A stretch of 64,000 nucleotides of DNA from Chaenocephalus aceratus. Taxonomy: Eukaryota > Chordata > Actinopteri > Perciformes > Channichthyidae. Below, piece after piece: positions 23,003-38,000 of this stretch. The number at the start of each line of letters is the position of its first letter. The stretch's first letter is position 1. The notes below the pieces were generated by a model, which made no database searches, was not told the DNA's origin, and was given only the letters and a program-made list of their open reading frames with translations. The position numbers were made by a program, and so were the translations under genes. The DNA is taken from positions 41,492,025 through 41,556,024 of the forward strand of contig CM043789.1 of the NCBI GenBank assembly GCA_023974075.1, read 5' to 3'.

Positions 23003-26000
23003 CTGCAACGTAAACACACAAAGAGAAACACATGAAATCCGGATTCTACGATCTATAATGGCCTCGTAATTGAAGACCCTCAAAGTCTTTAGGCCAGGGG
23101 TCACCAACCTTTTTTAGGGTGAGGGCTACTTTCAAAAAATAAAACAAGTCGGGGGCTACTTTTTGTTTTTTGCAGTGTATATATTTAGCACATTTTAACA
23201 TTATTATATGCTGACCTTTAACCTTTGTGTGCTGTTTGGGTCTGTGGGATGTATGCAATTTAATTATTTTGGGGGTGGACCTCACCTCATCTCACCTCAC
23301 CTCACCGGGGTCCGGGGGCATGCTCCCCCGGGAAGATGTTAAATGCATCAATCTGGTGCACTTTGAGCACAACATGAATTGATGGAAACAGCTCTCAACA
23401 CTCAGATGAAAGGGAGCTGTATACTTTTCAATAATCCAAACATCTTTAGAATATGATCACAACCAGTAACAAATCATTTAAACTGGTTTATTCTTGTCTT
23501 ATGTTACCTAGTTAGCATTCTTTCTTTCTATGTATGCATATTTTACTAGTCACTCCCTTTTTAAACTGTTTTTTGCTTTTTTTACTGTCCTATACACACT
23601 GGAATGATTTATTACTTATCCATATTAAAGAGATAAAGGTGTGCTCTCCCTAGCTCTCTCTCCCTCCCTCTATCGCTCGCTCTCTCTCTCCCTCTATCGC
23701 TTGCCCTCTCTCTCTCTCTCCCTCCCTCTATCGCTTGCCCTCTCTCTCTCCCTCCCTCCCTCCCTACCTCTATCGCTTGCTCTCTCTCTCCCTCTCTCTA
23801 TCGCTTGCTCTCTCTCTCTCTCTCCCTCCCTACCTCTATCGCTTGCTCTCTCTCTCCCTCCCTCCCTACCTCTATCGCTTGCTCTCTCTCTCTCCCTCTG
23901 TCTCGCTCGCTCACAGAGGCTGTGTGCTCCTCCGTGGCCATGACGGCTTGCGTTAAAAAAATAAAAAGAAACATATTTGTAAAGTGGGGGGACACAAACA
24001 GGATTTCGAAAAGAGCGAGGGACATGTCCCCCCTGTCCCAGGCCATGCGTGTGTGTGCGTCAAGTGCATTAAATATATAAGCAAGTTGCATCACACAGAG
24101 TAAAGCTCTGCCCCTCATGTGCTGTACAGGCTGGCACGAGTAGGCTGTTCAACGGGGCTGATGTGTTGTGTAGATTCTGCCAGAAGGAAAATCAGCGGGG
24201 AGGTGCCACATTGCATTTCTTCCCGACTGCAACGCTGGTCCCGCAAATCAAGCAAGAACGTGATTGGTCGATATTCATGGTGGGGGGAAGAGGGGTGTTA
24301 GATAGATATAGAGTTGTAGTAAGTAGATAGAGTTTTCTATGATTTAGGTTTCCTTTATGCATAGGGTAGATTCTTTTAATTACATTTCCTTTTTTGTTTT
24401 GTGTATTTTATACATTTTGGATTTGCTTGGCGAGCTATTCTTAGAACATGCCCCGCGGGCGACTCATGTTGCCCCTGCGGGCGACTAAGTGCCTGCGGGC
24501 ACCGTGTTGGCTACCCCTGCTTTAGGCTGATACAAACAAGTTCTTTATTCACATGATGTTTTATAATAATAATAATAATAATAACGTTGCCCCGTAACAG
24601 CTAGGTGTGTAGTTAACTCTCTGCTAAGAAGTTTGTGGTATCACCCTAGAGGTAATAATATGTGAATGTTTAGTTCACAACTTGTTTCTGCTGCCCCCTA
24701 GTGGCCCGATATATATGGGAATATAAGCGCTGGGAACTACGATACGATACGATACGCTATATGGAAATTACCTCAATGTATTGTACGTTATATGGACATG
24801 ATTTCAACCGATCTTAAATGATCTACTTATTCTTAATTAAAGTGTATTGCTGTTGAAAAATGTTATACTTGCATCACTATGCTTTTCATTAGCAACACAT
24901 TGTCAACAAATGACGATAACATGGTCTATCACAACTATTTGTTGGACAATATAGATTCCATAACGTTAGTTATTGTGACAGGCTTGCACGACACATTAGA
25001 CCTCCACCACCTAGCCAGATTGTAATTGTATCCTCCATCATCTAGTCTATTTATGTTTCATACATTTGTCTGACCATCTGTCGTCAGCCTAACAGTTCAT
25101 GCATCTCGTCCCTTGTCGGCCTCTTCTTGTTTTCGACCCATGTTGGTTTTTCTGGTTTCACTCCATCCCCGACAGACACTTCTTCTACACAAACACGACT
25201 CAGACTTTCTACTAGGAAGCTCTCAGTGTAAAGTCCTTTATTATCCAGTTATTGTTAGCATACACTATTTATGTTATCTGTTTTATTTGTTGTTCTGTTG
25301 GAAGAACCTGTGACTTAAGTTTTGCTTTGCCATATCTACACTGTAGCTAATATGCAATAAAAAAAGGCTTGAAACTTGTAACTTGAAACTTGAACAGCAG
25401 ATCCATTAAGAGTCGCAGGGCAAGTGTTAAAGGGGCTTCATACACCAGCTAGTAGAGCTCAGCGTCATGGTCAGTACCTACCCTTGGTTAATGCTTATGA
25501 CGTGGCCCAGAGTTTGGTACCCCCCTGCTGCAAAGTGGTCCTTGTAGCGGCTCATCTTTATGGTGTCCAGCCACTCGTTCACTGAGTTACAGCTACTGAA
25601 GTCTGGGATGGCTCTCTCCATCAGCGTAGGACTGCTTAACCTGCGTCCGAGGAAGAGACAGATAGCCACAGATAGACAGAGAAGGAGGGAGATGAATGGG
25701 AGGATAACAAGATTAGTTGGAGGGAGTTTGAAAATGAGGAAAAAGGCAAAAGGTGAGCAAGAGGCAGAGCGACCAGGGGAAAGAGGGGCTTTGAAATGCG
25801 CTGGTAACCGAGGCAGAAAATCAATAACAGTTAAAATGATAGAGAAGAGGCGGCTGCTTTGGGTAGATTAATACAGGGAGGAATCCTCAACACCTCTCCT
25901 CTACCTAACACTTCTCTCAACACACACCCACAGAGGCTCAAAGCCACGCAACACTGACTCCGTAGGACCCGGGATCTGAACTGAGCAATTTACACAGGTC

Positions 26001-29000
26001 CAGCTTTGGCCCGGGTGTCCTCTCAAACGTGCAGCGAGACTCACAGCGGATCAATGACAATATCACAGCCAGGCTTTTACTTAACGCACAGCGCGTCCAT
26101 CAGAAATGAGCTTATTGGAAAACGAACACGACCGCTCGCTTCATTTCCCGGAGAACTTCGAAGGGAAACTTCAGGCTGCTACTTTATCCCACCGCGCTCA
26201 TGTTTCATATCAGTGGGATGAGATTGGATTTCCTCTGCCTCCCACACCAGGACACTTACTTAGTAGCCTAACAGTCTGTCACCGCATATTGTCCGGGAGA
26301 TCATCTTCTTAGCCCCTTGCAGATGCTGTCTTGCTTTGATTTGCAGCTTAATTCGATAGTCACACGAACCAATATTTGATTTCAATGTTGGGGCGAGCTG
26401 TCTGGCCAAATTAAATCAAAAGACTACTGATAGTGTTGCTTCACTGCAAACATGTATCTGTTCAGAGGCCTTCTCACCTGCAGAGCGTGTCCATAGTCTT
26501 CAGGTTCTCTGGGTTTCGGATTAGCTTGTCGAGAACGGTGACTATCTGGCAGAAACGCGGCCTCTCGCTGCGTTCCTTCTGCCAGCAGTCCAGCATGAGC
26601 GTGTGCATAGGACCCGGGCAGCCCATCGGAGCGGGCAGCCTGTAGCCCTCCTCCACAGATTTGATCACCTGTACACAACGATATGAACAGGGTACGTGTA
26701 AGATGTGTTGTACCGTATAGGTAATAGCTAAGACAGTGACCTTAGAAAAGAAGAAACCAAGATATTTAGTAATGTGTCCTATGCTCAGAGATTGTATTTA
26801 TATTAAAGCATATTCAGGCAGCAGTCTGTACACCAACAATGAGGGCGAGGGGAGATATGATCGAAGTTTTCAAATATCTCCACAACATCTACAAAACATC
26901 ATGCCCACTACAGCGGGATTATAACACCAGGACTCGTGGACACTGCCTCAAGTTGAAGAAACAGTACTCAAGACTGGCTATCCGCCGCAACTTGTTCAGC
27001 CTGCGTGTGGTTGACTTGTGGAATAATCTGCCAGAAAGCGTTGTCACATCCAAGACGGTTAACTGTCTCAAATCCCGCCTCGACCACGACTGGTCAAACA
27101 TCACCTTCACTTTGGACTACGTGACTGTTGCCAGCATCCATAGTAAATAAAGAATCAGTGATCTACTCGTTTATTTATGAGCGACTAAAAGGCCTTAGGC
27201 CTATTACAGCCGTATCCTATTGATTGATTGATTGAATGAAACACATGAGCACATACTACAGTTTAAAAAAGCAAAAATAAAATCTGAGCTGACAGAAAAT
27301 GCTCCGTTTTAGTTTAACACACACAGTTAAGCTCACACACACTATTTTATGAACATATAGGTTCACCTGCTGAATTAGAAACAGAACAAATGAAGCAAAG
27401 AAAGTGGAAACTATAAAGCAGATTCAGGCAGTAGAAGTATTCACTCTGAAAGTATTATCCTGCAGAACAGTACAGCTCACAGAGAAGAGAGAACATCTGA
27501 TCCTTTACATCAAACACTATCTGATATGTTTACTTTGTTAGGAACATTGTTATCCTGCTAGTAATTTGAATGCATTTTAACAGTAATCAGGAAATACTGT
27601 TCCTTGCATTTGTATTCCAATTACGTAATCCCATTACATGCAATCTGTTACTTCTCAAGCCTGACCATGAACCCACAGGGTCTGCAATACAAGCACATTG
27701 AACAACAGCAGGTTGGGCCTCACGTCTCTGTTGGTGAGGTTCCAGTACGGTCGCTCTCCGTAGGACATCACCTCCCACATCACCACGCCATAGCTCCACA
27801 CGTCGCTGGAGGAGGAGAACTTCCTGAAGGCGATGGCCTCCGGGGCCGTCCAGCGGATCGGGATTTTCCCGCCCTGTTAGGAGCATGAAGACATTTGACC
27901 GGGGTGACTTTCTGAGGAAAAGGTCATACAAATAAATGTGTGTTCACAGTGTAAAGGGTTCTGACTATGTTCTTTATCTTTCTATGACTATCATTAAACC
28001 GGCTATGTGCTGAGGTCGCTGTTGTGTTTCTACGCTGTTTGGATTGGTTTATTTGTTTAAAGCAGGGGTGTCAAACTCAATTTCACCACGGGCCACATCA
28101 GCATTATGGTTGCACTTAAAGGGCCGGTTGTAACTTTAAGACTATATAAAAATGCATATATAAATATGTTATATATATATAAAATAATGACATTGCCTCT
28201 GCATTGGATTATTATCGGACAGGGTAATAACTTCATAATTAACTACGTCTGAAAGCAGAAGTCTAGGGGAAATAATTGCAAGTCTCTTCAGTGAGCATGT
28301 CACAAAATGATTTAAAAAGAAAAAAAGTGAAATCTTGAAATAAAAAAAGTCTAATTCTGAGAAAAAAGTCAAATGAGAGATGCATTGTGGGACATGTAGT
28401 TTGTGTGCTTCTGTAAATCAGCCTGTCACCGTTCTTTGCAAGCTCTTGTGGGGCCGCATAAAATGAAGTCGCGGGCCGGATTTGGCCCCCGGGCCTTGAG
28501 TTTGACACCCCTGGTTTAAAGTGTTGTGGACAGTCCCCATTATTCAACTGTCACAAAAACCAGTAAATGGGGCAGCTTTAGCCAACATTGCACATTTCCA
28601 GCTGTTCCAGATGATAATGGACACCTTTTTAAAATCACAACACATCAACAGCATTAGTTATAAAGAAAGGATGAAAGACAAGTAGATGGAGGCGAAAGGA
28701 AAGGAAGGTTGTGTTTCTATGGAGAGAGAGTTGCTGCCCAACTGCTGAAGCGCAACACTTGAAATTGTCACTGTCAAATAATTTCAACTTTGTCCTCGAT
28801 GAGTGCTGTCATCTCGACCAGCAGCCAATCAGATGACAGTTGAATGTAGTGCCTCAAGCTAGCTAACCATTGAAAAAACGTATTCCGGTGTGTCAAACCT
28901 CGCAGTGAGCAAATCGTGTTTCATGTGACACGTATATATATATATATATACGGTATATTATATACGGGTATATTCATGCTTAATTGTCAATAATCCCAAT

Positions 29001-32000
29001 GACCAAAATCAACAAATCTGACTTTACTCTTTTGCCTTCCATTTTAATCCAACCAAACCAATACCCATGTCATCCAACCCTTAGTCCTAACCATTTGGCC
29101 TACCCTTAATTTACAACGTTGTACTTTCGAACAATTAACATGCAACAGATATTGAGTATGGACCCTACTAAAAGGTAGTGTTTGTATCCAAAGTCGGATA
29201 ACTGTGAGGTAGAGCTCCATTATTGTCCGAAAACAATTAAAACACGTAAATGAATTAAGTTTTTGTGACGTGTTCTTTCCTTACGCAGCCATGTGACCGT
29301 GACGTAGTTTGCTGACATCCGTAACGCCCCTTCTCTGACGTCATCTTCAAATCAACCCTGACAACTCATCTGTTCAACAAAGCCTTCCAACATTAACTCG
29401 CTCTTCCCCCCTTGCAATGTGACACTTCCATTTCTGCCACCTGTTTTATGTCTTGTACCTTATATGTTCTTTGTTAAGCGACCTTGGGTTGATGAAAGGC
29501 GCTATATAAATTCAAGTATTAAGTATATTATTATTTATAGCCCAATGTTAGCTTTTTAATACTGCCGATTGCATGTACACTACACAATTACAAAGTGGGG
29601 GTAATATGTGGAGATGATCATAAACCTGTGTTTGCCACAGCGCTTATATTCTGCAATATCCCGAAATCAAAAGCAAAATCCCATTGTCTCTTTGTTTAGG
29701 GAGCCCTTGCGATGCTAACAGGCGTCAAGTCATCACTGCACCACCTTATTGCTGGGATGCTCACAAGAGCACTTTCAAATGTACAGTACTTTTCATCATG
29801 GAGGTATAAAGTGAAAGAATATATAATAAATAGCCATCGCTCATGCTAGTGCCAATAGCCGCTTTCACACCAAGTACTTTGCTGTACTTAGTTCCCAGCA
29901 CTTAGTTCCCCATGGAACTAAAGAGCAGATCGCGTTCACACCGGAATAAGTCCCTGGGGGAAGATCAGTCAAATGAAGCCGCTGACGTCACTTCTTCTTC
30001 TGCTTTGGGTTTACTGGCAGGCCGCAAACAACTTCACGGCGTATACTACCGCCGAAAGTCCCCGGCCGGAAGTCCCCGGAGTTGGGGAAGGCTTCAGTAG
30101 AAGCTGCTGGGAGTCCCAGCAGCTTCTACTGAAGCCTTCCGAGTAAATCGCCAGAACGCCGACACCTCCTCATCTCCACCGCTCCCATGTTTTATTTTGT
30201 GTTGGCATAAGTTAGTCTCTCTGCGTTTCTGCGCTGGGCTAATGCTAATAATGCTAATGCTAATAATGCTAACGCCAGCAAATACAATGGCGGCTTCACA
30301 AAACTTTTCAGAGTTTTACGGGGCGTGGTTTGCAATTCGCCCAGCCAATAGAAATTGGTATTTTTTCTCCCCCACCTCTCCAGCAGGCACTCAACACGGG
30401 GGTAACAGTTCTCTGAACTAAGTTCTCTTTTTGGTGTGAATGCAACATTCCAGGCACTAACGGAACTAAAAGGGGAAAGTACTCCGGTGTGATCGCGCCT
30501 AATGGGGATTCTACTAAAGACAAACACACTTGTTAAATGACTAAAAGAGCTGGTGAGTGCATTTATTACAGGTCAAGACAGGAATAGACTTGCAGATGTT
30601 GGCAGATATGTGAACTACTTACACTAATCTTTATATAAAACAGGCACATAATTAGGCTGACAGATGGATACATCACTTCTTAAACCAACAAAGCGCTCCC
30701 TGTGGCTCATTTGAAACATGTTGAAGGTTACTCTCAAAACGCAGCCCGTTACGGTCCCTTGATTTTTTGCTAAGTGTTTAAAAACCTGACTGGAATTCTC
30801 GAACACTATCTTATTATCTCGATACTTAAAGGTGACTTTGCTGCCAGATTCCATAGAATACGCAGATTTATTCATATTTCCAGGCATTTATGTGAACTGT
30901 ATTAATCTTAAGCCATTACTGTGAGATGCCAGAGTCGGTAATATCCTCATCAACATCCTTTCCCCTTCAGAGTGTCCGATAGGGAACTTAATCGCCTTGC
31001 TTTCTGTAATCTGATTGCTTTGCTTTGACAGACTGTAACAGACACATGTAACAAATGCTGATTTCATCTTGTTTTATGAGCTGATATCATCAGGCTCTCG
31101 AAGGAGATTTACTCTTTTTTTAGTAAAGACTTCATACATGTGTGCTCCCCAGGCTGCAGGGTGATCTTGGACTGCTCTCTAACAAAGATGACTTTGTACT
31201 CACTTTGTGGGACTTATGATTATTGTGATGTTACATTCTTGTCCAGATTTCCTGTGGAACTGCCCTCTTAGATAAAGGTTATTTAACAACGCTAAATAAG
31301 AAATTAAAACTTTGGAATTACATTAAAAATATTGGATATCTTGAACACACTAATGTATTATTTTTGAAGTCACACTTATTGAAGTTCATTGATCTGGTTA
31401 AATTTAAAACGGCACAAATCATGTACAGAGCCAGACATAATCTACTTCCTAGGAAATAAAAAATATTGTTCGTAGACAGAGAGACAGAGAGGAAATCTAC
31501 ATTTTAAACAACTCAAGGTCAGAACAACTCTGAGAAGTACGAGTTTAACAATCTGTGGGGTGGTTTTATGGAATGGTTTGGAGCAGGAGTTAAAACAAAG
31601 CACAAGCACAATTCAGTTTAAAAGGAAACACTTTTTTGGAAAAATATGAGAATGAAGAAAGGTGATTGAAGATGAGAAATTGTTGTATGTGTATAAATGT
31701 AAATGTATGTAGGAATAACTTGCATAATGATTTAAAGGACAATCATTGATCGAGTAAGGGGTGGGAATTAATAAGCAGTTGCTTCCTCCTGCTCCCTTTC
31801 GGACACATATGATTTATTATTATTATTAATATGAAGACTTTTTTGTTGAATATACAAATATTACCATGAATGTGGATAAATACTGTATTACAACAATACG
31901 GTATTCTGTTTTTCACATTTGTTATTTTTTATTTGTTAATTTTTAATCTGTTCGAAATAAAGACTGAAAATGAAAATATAGACTGAAAATGAAAACGTGT

Positions 32001-35000
32001 CAGTCACTGCAAAATATGAAGAAATATTTGATAAATGAAATGGCTATAAAAACATAAGTCCAGAGAAAAGCCATGTTGTCTTTAAGCACGGCTTTTTGTA
32101 TATATATATATATATATATATATAGTGTTTATCTAAACAATTTTTTTCTGAGTTCAGGTTAATGTCTTTCCATAAGTGAAGTTTATAAACTTTTTGTCAA
32201 CAGATAGATGTTTTAATTACATTTAAATGTAGAAAGCTTAGTGCGTCACCCCTCCACCTTCTCTTTCTTTGTATTTAATACATGTTTTTGATTTATTCCC
32301 ATTTGCAATCTTCTTTCATAATGTATTTCCTTGAATAGACCATGTCAAGTAGATACAGCTAAATGGAAATGGAGAGCAGTTGACCAAGGTGGAAATACTT
32401 TATGTCTGTAAAAGGAAGCTGAAACTGAAATAAAATAAGTATCCTTGTGGTTAAGAAATATGAGGACCGACATTACATAAAATGAAAAAAAGAAATCATT
32501 GGTATTCAATAAAATGTCAGAAAGAGAGGACGTTATTCAGAAAAAGCTAAAAGGTCAGATTGGTGCATCCTTTGTGTTCAATTGGTTGATGTTATACCTT
32601 TGAAATATAAGGTTTACAAACAAAGTACAGTCATTTGTGCCATTTTAAATAATTTGATCAATTTCATGACATTACTGCTCCCTTAACATTTCTTTTAAAA
32701 GGTAATTTGTGTGTGTGTGTGGCAGGTGTGTGGCAGGTGTGTGTGTGTGTGGCAGGTGTGTTAATGTGTGCTGCATCGTTGCTTGCCTCAATGTGAAAAC
32801 TCACACTGGTGGTGTATGCAGCGTCGGGGTCGTCCTCCAGCACTCTGGACAGGCCGAAGTCAGACACCTTACACACCAGGTTGCTGTTGACCAGGATGTT
32901 GCGTGCCGCCAGGTCTCTGTGGATGTAGCCCAGGTCGGACAGGTAGGTCATACCGGCCGCGATGCCACGCAGCAACCCCACCAGCTGGATGATGGTGAAC
33001 TGCCCGTCGTGTCTCTACAGGAAGATTCAAGAGTCAAAAGATTCAACGGTTTTATTGTCACATGCACAAAATCTGAGCTCCTCCAACAATGCAACATATA
33101 CAATCTGAGGTGGGAAGCAGTGGAGTACAAATACTTCATTACTGTACTTAAGTACATTGTTCTGGTATCAGTACTTTACTCCACTACTTATTTTTCTGAC
33201 GACTTCTTACTTTTACATCTTACATTTTGAACTCAAATACCTGTACTTTCTACTTCTTACATGTTGAACTCAAATACCTGTACTTTCTACTTCTTACATG
33301 TTGAACTCAAATACCGGTACTTTCTACTTCTTACATGTTGAACTCAAATACCGGTACTTTCTACTTCTTACATGTTGAACCCAAATACCTGTACTTTCTA
33401 CTTCACACATGTTGAACTTAAATACCTGTACTTTCTACTTCTTACATGTTGAACTCAAATACCTGTACTTTCTACTTCTCACATGTTGAACCCAAATACC
33501 TCTACTTTCTACTTCTTACATGTTGAACACAAATACCTGTACTTTCTACTTCTTACATGTTGAACACAAATACCTGTACTTTCTACTTCTTACATGTTGA
33601 ACTCAAATACCTGAACTTTCTACTTCTTACATGTTGAACTCAAATACCTGTACTTTCTACTTCTTACATGTTGAACTCAAATACCTGTACTTTCTACTTC
33701 TTACATGTTGAACTCAAATACCTGTACTTTCTACTTCACACATGTTGAACTCAAATACCTGTACTTTCTACTTCTTACATGTTGAACTCAAATACCTGAA
33801 CTTTCTACTTCCTACATGTTGAACTCAAATACCTGTACTTTCTACTTCTTACATGTTGAACACAAATACCTGTACTTTCTACTTCACACATGTTGAACAC
33901 AAATACCTGTACTTTCTACTTCACACATGTTGAACCCAAATACCTGTACTTTCTACTTCTCACATGTTGAACTCAAATACCTATACTTTCTACTTCTTAC
34001 ATGTTGAACTCAAATACCTGAACTTTCTACTTCTTACATGTTGAACCCAAATACCTGTACTTTCTACTTCACACATGTTGAACTTAAATACCTGTACTTT
34101 CTACTTCTTACATGTTGAACTCAAATACCTGTACTTTCTACTTCTCACATGTTGAACCCAAATACCTCTACTTTCTACTTCTTACATGTTGAACACAAAT
34201 ACCTGTACTTTCTACTTCTTACATGTTGAACTCAAATACCTGAACTTTCTACTTCTTACATGTTGAACTCAAATACCTGTACTTTCTACTTCTTACATGT
34301 TGAACACAAATACCTGTAACTTTCTACTTCTTACATGTTGAACTCAAATACCTGTACTTTCTACTTCTTACATGTTGAACACAAATACCTGTACTTTCTA
34401 CTTCACACATGTTGAACTCAAATACCTGTACTTTCTACTTCTTACATGTTGAACTCAAATACCTGAACTTTCTACTTCCTACATGTTGAACTCAAATACT
34501 GTACTTCTACTTCTACATGTTGAACAAATACCTGTACTTTCTACTTCACACATGTTGAACACAAATACCTGTACTTTCTACTTCACACATGTTGAACCCA
34601 AATACCTGTACTTTCTACTTCTCACATGTTGAACTCAAATACCTATACTTTCTACTTCTTACATGTTGAACTCAAATACCTGTACTTTCTACTTCTTACA
34701 TGTTGAACCCAAATACCTGTACTTTCTACTTCTTACATGTTGAACCCAAATACCTGTACGTTCTACTTCTACATGTTGAACCAAATACCTCTACTTTCTA
34801 CTTCTTACATGTTGAACACAAATACCTGTACTTTCTACTTCTTACATGTTGAACACAAATACCTGTACTTTCTACTTCTTACATGTTGAACACAAATACC
34901 TGTACTTTCTACTTCTCACATGTTGAACTCAAATACCTGTACTTTCTACTTCTTACATGTTGAACACAAATACCTGTACTTTCTACTTCTTACATGTTGA

Positions 35001-38000
35001 ACACAAATACCTGTACTTTCTACTTCTCTCATGTTGAACTCAAATACCTGTACTTTCTACTTCTCTCATTTCCCAAACAGCTGGTTCCTTTAGTCTGAAT
35101 GTGTGTTTGGTGCGTGATCATTATTCTTTAGAGTCATTGCGTGCCTATTGATTTGAACACGATCCGTGTATCCATCACTTCCTGGTCTTCTCTAAAGAAG
35201 AGGGACCAATGGAAACGTTGTCATGTTGCCGTTGTTCAGCATGGAAACATTCATTAGCTAACAATGACATCATTGTTCCATTGATATAAAGGGAGGTCAG
35301 GTACTCTTTAAAACAGATGCTAGTTATGGGTACTTTTTACTGAAGTACATTTCAAAGCCCTCTTTACTTTTACTTGAGTGAAGACGTTTAGTCAGTACTT
35401 CTACTTTTACCAGAGTATTTTTAAACACGAGTATCTGTACTTCTACTTGATTAAAGGATGTGTGTACTTTTGCCATCTCTGAATAAAATACAAAATAAAA
35501 AGTAGTGCAAAAAGTCTATATACATGTAAATAGAATATGATATGTACAAGAACAGCATATGACATAAAATAATGTAAATTGAGACAAAATGAAATACAGT
35601 TTATTGCGTGGATAACTAAATAAGTTAGTGGAAGGAAGTGGGGGAAGAAGAGAGAACAGATGGGGAGGGAGGAGGTAAGGAGAGAGAGTTTTAATGGCAG
35701 ATAAGAAATGATGGTATAGCAGCAGACAAGATGAGGGAGAGATAATAGGAAGAGATTTTAATCAAGATAGAGAAGTGAGTGAAGATAAGAGAATAAAACA
35801 TGACAGGGATTTGCTTTTAAGTGATAATCCAGGGTATTTTCATATAAGCAAATACCGGAGCTGTTTGACATTGTCGATGTAACACAATGTTAAATCTTGT
35901 TAAAAAATAAATGATGTTCATATTTGTTTTTCTGAGCTGCTGCTGCCTTTTCCTGGGAAGTAATACTCTTATAAATTAAAAGCCATGTGAAGTGCCTTTT
36001 TCACATTAAGTAAAGCACTGCAGTTTTCTTTTTTTCAGCTGCTCTCAAGTTCACATCTATGTGATGTGGGTGCAGAAACAAGTCCTAAAACATGGAAAAG
36101 ACTAGGCTTTTTACCACTTCCAGTTCCCCTGTCAATGTTTTTTTGTAACCTGTTTGTGGTTAAACCCATTGACATCAGGACAGCAGATAGCCTACACATC
36201 TTCCGGGCAGACTAAAAACTCATCTCTTTCGACTCCATTTCGAGCAATATAATTACCAACAGAGCACTTATATACTAACAAAGGGCTGGCTTACCTAACG
36301 CCAGTTGAGTAGCACTTGAAATGTTTTGGCTCTATGAAACCTGATGCACTTATATGATTCTGTTTTCTTCAAGTTTGTATCTTCTTGGTCGAATGCACTT
36401 ATTGTAAGTCGCTTTGGATAAAAGCGTCAGCTAAATGTAATGTAATGTGAACGCTTGAGATAAAATGCAAAGAGGAACCTTAACCAGTTCAGCCCTGAGC
36501 CTGTTTTTCAGGTCTCCGGCTCGAAAATGACATTCCCAGAACAAATGACCATATCTTCCCTTCTAAAAGGGTTACATTAATAATCTTTTTCCTCAAAGTA
36601 ATGATAAACCTGTGAGTTGGATGCAGAAGAGTCAGAACAATATAGATGTTTTTTATTTTAAAGAAAATTCAGATTGAACATAGTAAAAAACTGTAAATTA
36701 TGTAAATGATAGTGTCCGTCCAAAAATTCATTTGTACCTAGTGAAAACTACCCTTGTAAGGTAAGGTAGACTAAAAGCTTTAGGAATCCAAAGTACAACA
36801 TATAATACGTACCCTGTATCAAGATTGATGCAGAAGTGAAGTGAAGTTTGAACTTTTTAGAGAGGTTTAGCAAAATAAACTCACCTCTGAGGTGATTTAG
36901 GTGGAAATGGGGGTTTTACAGTTTCTCTGGAACCCATTGGTCGATTTTGGTGATTGACATCTCTTTCTGACCGTTAGAGCCAATAGAATCGAAGGGGAAT
37001 CGTCCCACTCACACACATGATAAAACAAAAAGGTGTGGGCTTCTCGCACACAGTTTTGCACCAGAGTGAAGCTGTCTCTAGGTCTGACTTCTAGAAACGG
37101 AAACGCAGGTTTATTGCTTATGGATTATCAGAAATACATTCAAAGGGACACAGACACATTAGATTAACCTATGGATTAACTTCAGCAGCGTTTTTATCGT
37201 TTTAACGCCATTGACGACCACTTTTGACCAAACTACCACACAGGTGAGCCATGTTAGCATTTTTAGCTACCTAGCGCCACATGTGTTGATGTCTGTTTTT
37301 GTTTATAAAGTCGCGATTTCGTATAATTGAGTGATAATGAGGGTACCCTTCGATTCTGTGTCACCTCACCATGTGAAACGATGGGTTGGATGTGCAGCAA
37401 AGATAAATAATAAGGTTTTGTGAGTGAATTTCGATGCAGTCATCCGTTAGCATTTTTCGCTCGTTGCTAATTCAGAGGCTCAGCGTTAGCATTGTGGGTT
37501 TTATTTTGAAAAAAATAAAATAATGATCAGTTAGATGAGTTTCTTCCCGTTACATGGATATAACACATTCATAGTTTATTAAATGAACATGCCCTCAGAC
37601 ACTGTTTCCTGCAAGATGTTGCGGCAGTGCCCCGGTACCGGGGTCTCTCGGCTTAACAGGTTAAATGCTTCGACAAAATAACTTGAATACTAACCCTGAG
37701 GAAGGAGTCCAGAGAGCCGTTCTCCATGTACTCTGTGATGATCATCGCTGGTTTGCCTAAAGAATTAAAAAGGAACTTTAGGACTCTTCGAATGATAGAC
37801 TGCATATCAACACTGAACAGAACTATGTACACATTTAAAGGGAGTTCAACATGTATTCCATAACACAAGTCCTTTAAATTACGTTCCCATACCACAAATT
37901 GTAAATTAAATTACTTAGGAAACTTATTTTGTCCATGTTTTAGTGAAACATAAAGTCAGAATTTCCCATTAAATGCTACATCTGTCACTTCAACGTTCTT

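Noticed and set aside
23641..23956. Ser/Leu-rich open frames
   Set aside because: Translations of CT-rich simple repeats.
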